Positions 5,727-7,278 of a stretch of 7,278 nt of DNA are shown in pieces. Numbering within the stretch: position 1 is the stretch's first letter; every line of letters begins with the position of its first letter. Under the pieces are notes generated by a model. That model worked only from the letters and a program-made list of their open reading frames with translations, was not told where the DNA came from and did no database searches. Origin of the DNA: an uncultured Bacillota bacterium (GTDB taxonomy: Bacteria > Bacillota_I > Bacilli_A > RF39 > UBA660); contig CAJKKJ010000037.1 in assembly GCA_905200435.1 (NCBI GenBank), forward strand, positions 1-7,278, read 5' to 3'. Made by a program: the position numbers and the translations under genes.

Positions 5727-7278
5727 TTTTTAGAACAAATCTTATAGTGTTAGGATTAATATTACCATCTCTATCTTTTTCGCCTATAATTATTTTTTCT
5801 ACTAAATTTTCAAATTTAACATCATCAAATATTTCCATTGGCTGTTCTTCTTCATTTATGATTTTCTCAATGTCTTTAAGTCTTATATATATATCTTTAT
5901 TTTGTTTATCATTATATTCTAACTGTTCAATTTGTTCATTCAGCATTTTTATTTTATTAGAAATTTATTTTTTCTTTTTCATTATAGACATCTTTGTTTT
6001 CTATGTTATCAAGTTTTAAATCAATTAAATTAGATAGTCTTTTTTGTAAAGTTTGTACTTCACTATAAAGTTTACTCAATTCCTTCTTGTTATCTTCGCT
6101 AGTTATAGTTTCTTTTATTGCATTTATTAGTTTATCTCTTGTTTTATGCTTTTGAGTTGTAATTGAGTTATAAACTTCAATAAACATTTCTTTTAATATA
6201 TCTTCTCTAATTGTTAATGATTCGGGGTATTTTTCCTTTAAAGAAACTTTATTATAACAAGACCAATAGAAATATCGCTTTCCTTTTTGATTACCGCTTA
6301 TTCTATGAACATAATTTGAGCCACATATACCGCATTCAATTTTAGAACTAAATGTATATCTATAGCAATAATGTTTAGAATGATGTTCTTTCTCTGACAT
6401 CTCTTTTCTTCTTTTGTTTAATATTTCTTGGCATTTATTCCAAAGTTCTCTTGATATAATTGGAATATGATGATTCTTAACATAGTATTTTTCTTTTTCT
6501 CCAAAATTCCTATTTCTTTTATGAGTTAAAGGACTAACTATATAAGTTTTTTGTCCTAGACAATCACCAACGTATTTTTCATTTTTTATAATATTTCCTA
6601 CTTGATTATATCTAAAATCATTACCTCTAGAAGTTTTATATTCTAATTTTTTTAACTTATTAGCAATAGTTCTACATCCTAGTCCATCAACATACCAATT
6701 AAATATCTTTCTAACAACTTCTGCTTCCTCTTTATTAATTTCCAATTCTTTTGTCTGTTTATTCCAATTATAACCATACATTCAGGACAACCTACAAACT
6801 CACCACGATTCATTTTTGATTTTAAACCCATTTTGACGTTTTGAGATATTGATTCACTTTCTACTTGAGCAAATGCACTATAAAGAGTTAAAAACATTTC
6901 ACTATCCAACTCTAAAGTGTGAATATTTTCTTTTTCAAAGAATACATCTACATTATGTTCTCTTAACAGTCTAACATTATTTAGTGTATCAACCATATTT
7001 CTAGCAAATCTTGATATTGATTTTGCAATAATTATATTTATCTTATCATTTAATGCATCATCAATCATTCTTTGAAATTCACATCTGTTTTTTATTTGAG
7101 TTCCTGTAATTCCCTCATCTGCGTATATACCTGCAAACTTCCAATCAGGGTTAGATTTGATTTTTTCAATATAATATTTTATTTGTGATGAATAACTTGT
7201 TAATTGTTCTTCAGAATCAGTACTTACCCTTGCATAAGCACAAACTTTTTTTAATTTTTTGTCAGTATTGATTTCTTC
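5691..7278 (-). pseudogene. Large serine recombinase, frameshifted twice, 5' end beyond window
   Basis: Site-specific recombinase of the large serine family, as used by phages and conjugative or mobilisable elements in Firmicutes. The first part (7278 to about 6779) is the resolvase catalytic domain: YARVSTD with the nucleophile Ser, YADEGITGT, SISRFARN, and the linking helix ending NRGEFVGCPEC. A lost base near 6778 moves the frame to YGYNWNKQTKE, starting the recombinase domain (LGCRTIANKLKK, then NIIKNEKYVGD). A zinc ribbon follows with CGIC and one further Cys (in YWSC), then a coiled coil. An extra base near 5962 breaks the frame again, before MLNEQIEQLEY and the C-terminal IIIGEKDRDGNINP segment. 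Joined, the parts give about 530 residues, so it is full length but broken. Both breaks are in short T runs (minus strand), so sequencing error must be excluded. The frame runs into dinD and stops at 5652-5650. Confidence 0.88.

Noticed and set aside
5570..6019. Plus-strand open frame of 149 codons, very hydrophobic, resembling a membrane protein
   Set aside because: It lies antisense to the recombinase and dinD remnants, whose protein motifs are clear. Lys/Glu/Asn/Ile-rich AT-rich genes read backwards give Phe/Leu/Ile/Ser-rich frames, and no good ribosome site or homology is apparent.
5957..6785. Programmed frameshifting in the recombinase
   Set aside because: No convincing slippery heptamer with a following structure is seen, and two opposite shifts in one recombinase gene would be unusual; mutation or sequencing error is simpler.

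Overview
This is an AT-rich window (about 28-30 % G+C in the lines I counted) in which every convincing gene lies on the minus strand. Gene content and order (rbgA, mrnC, rlmB, a SigH-type sigma factor, xerD, tdk, tgt) point to a low-GC Firmicutes/Bacilli-type bacterium, possibly a small-genome lineage of the gut Bacilli/Mycoplasmatota kind; the species cannot be named from the sequence. xerD ends on TGA exactly where the family ends and tgt uses TGG for Trp, so the genetic code is the standard bacterial one, not the Mycoplasma code.

In the direction of transcription (right to left), positions 7278-5691 hold a large serine recombinase gene. Its 5' end lies beyond the window. It is broken by two single-base frameshifts, near 6778 and near 5962. 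At about 5690-5705 the recombinase sequence runs directly into the middle of a dinD-like gene (DNA-damage-inducible protein D). The dinD N-terminal half is absent, and its C-terminal part (5690-5181) is interrupted by an in-frame TAA at 5366-5364. An 8-bp inverted repeat spanning 42 bp (5685-5726) straddles this junction. I read this as the edge of a decayed integrated element that landed inside dinD.

From 5125 to 2608 there is a tightly packed housekeeping operon: rbgA (50S assembly GTPase), mrnC (Mini-RNase III, 23S rRNA maturation), rlmB (23S rRNA 2'-O-methyltransferase) and a SigH-family sigma factor. Three of the four genes serve the large ribosomal subunit. The reading frames overlap or nearly touch (20 bp, 7 bp and a 1-bp gap), which suggests translational coupling. 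A rho-independent terminator at 2585-2617 closes the operon.

From 2569 to 1 come xerD (chromosome dimer resolution), tdk (thymidine kinase with an unusual insertion of about 45 residues) and tgt (tRNA-guanine transglycosylase, running off the left edge). The xerD and tgt promoters both seem to be folded into the terminator of the preceding gene. The xerD promoter is placed so that transcription would begin at the A of the start codon, predicting a leaderless mRNA.

I see no tRNA, rRNA, CRISPR array or riboswitch, and no clear new multi-gene system. The points most worth checking are the recombinase/dinD junction and the leaderless xerD promoter.
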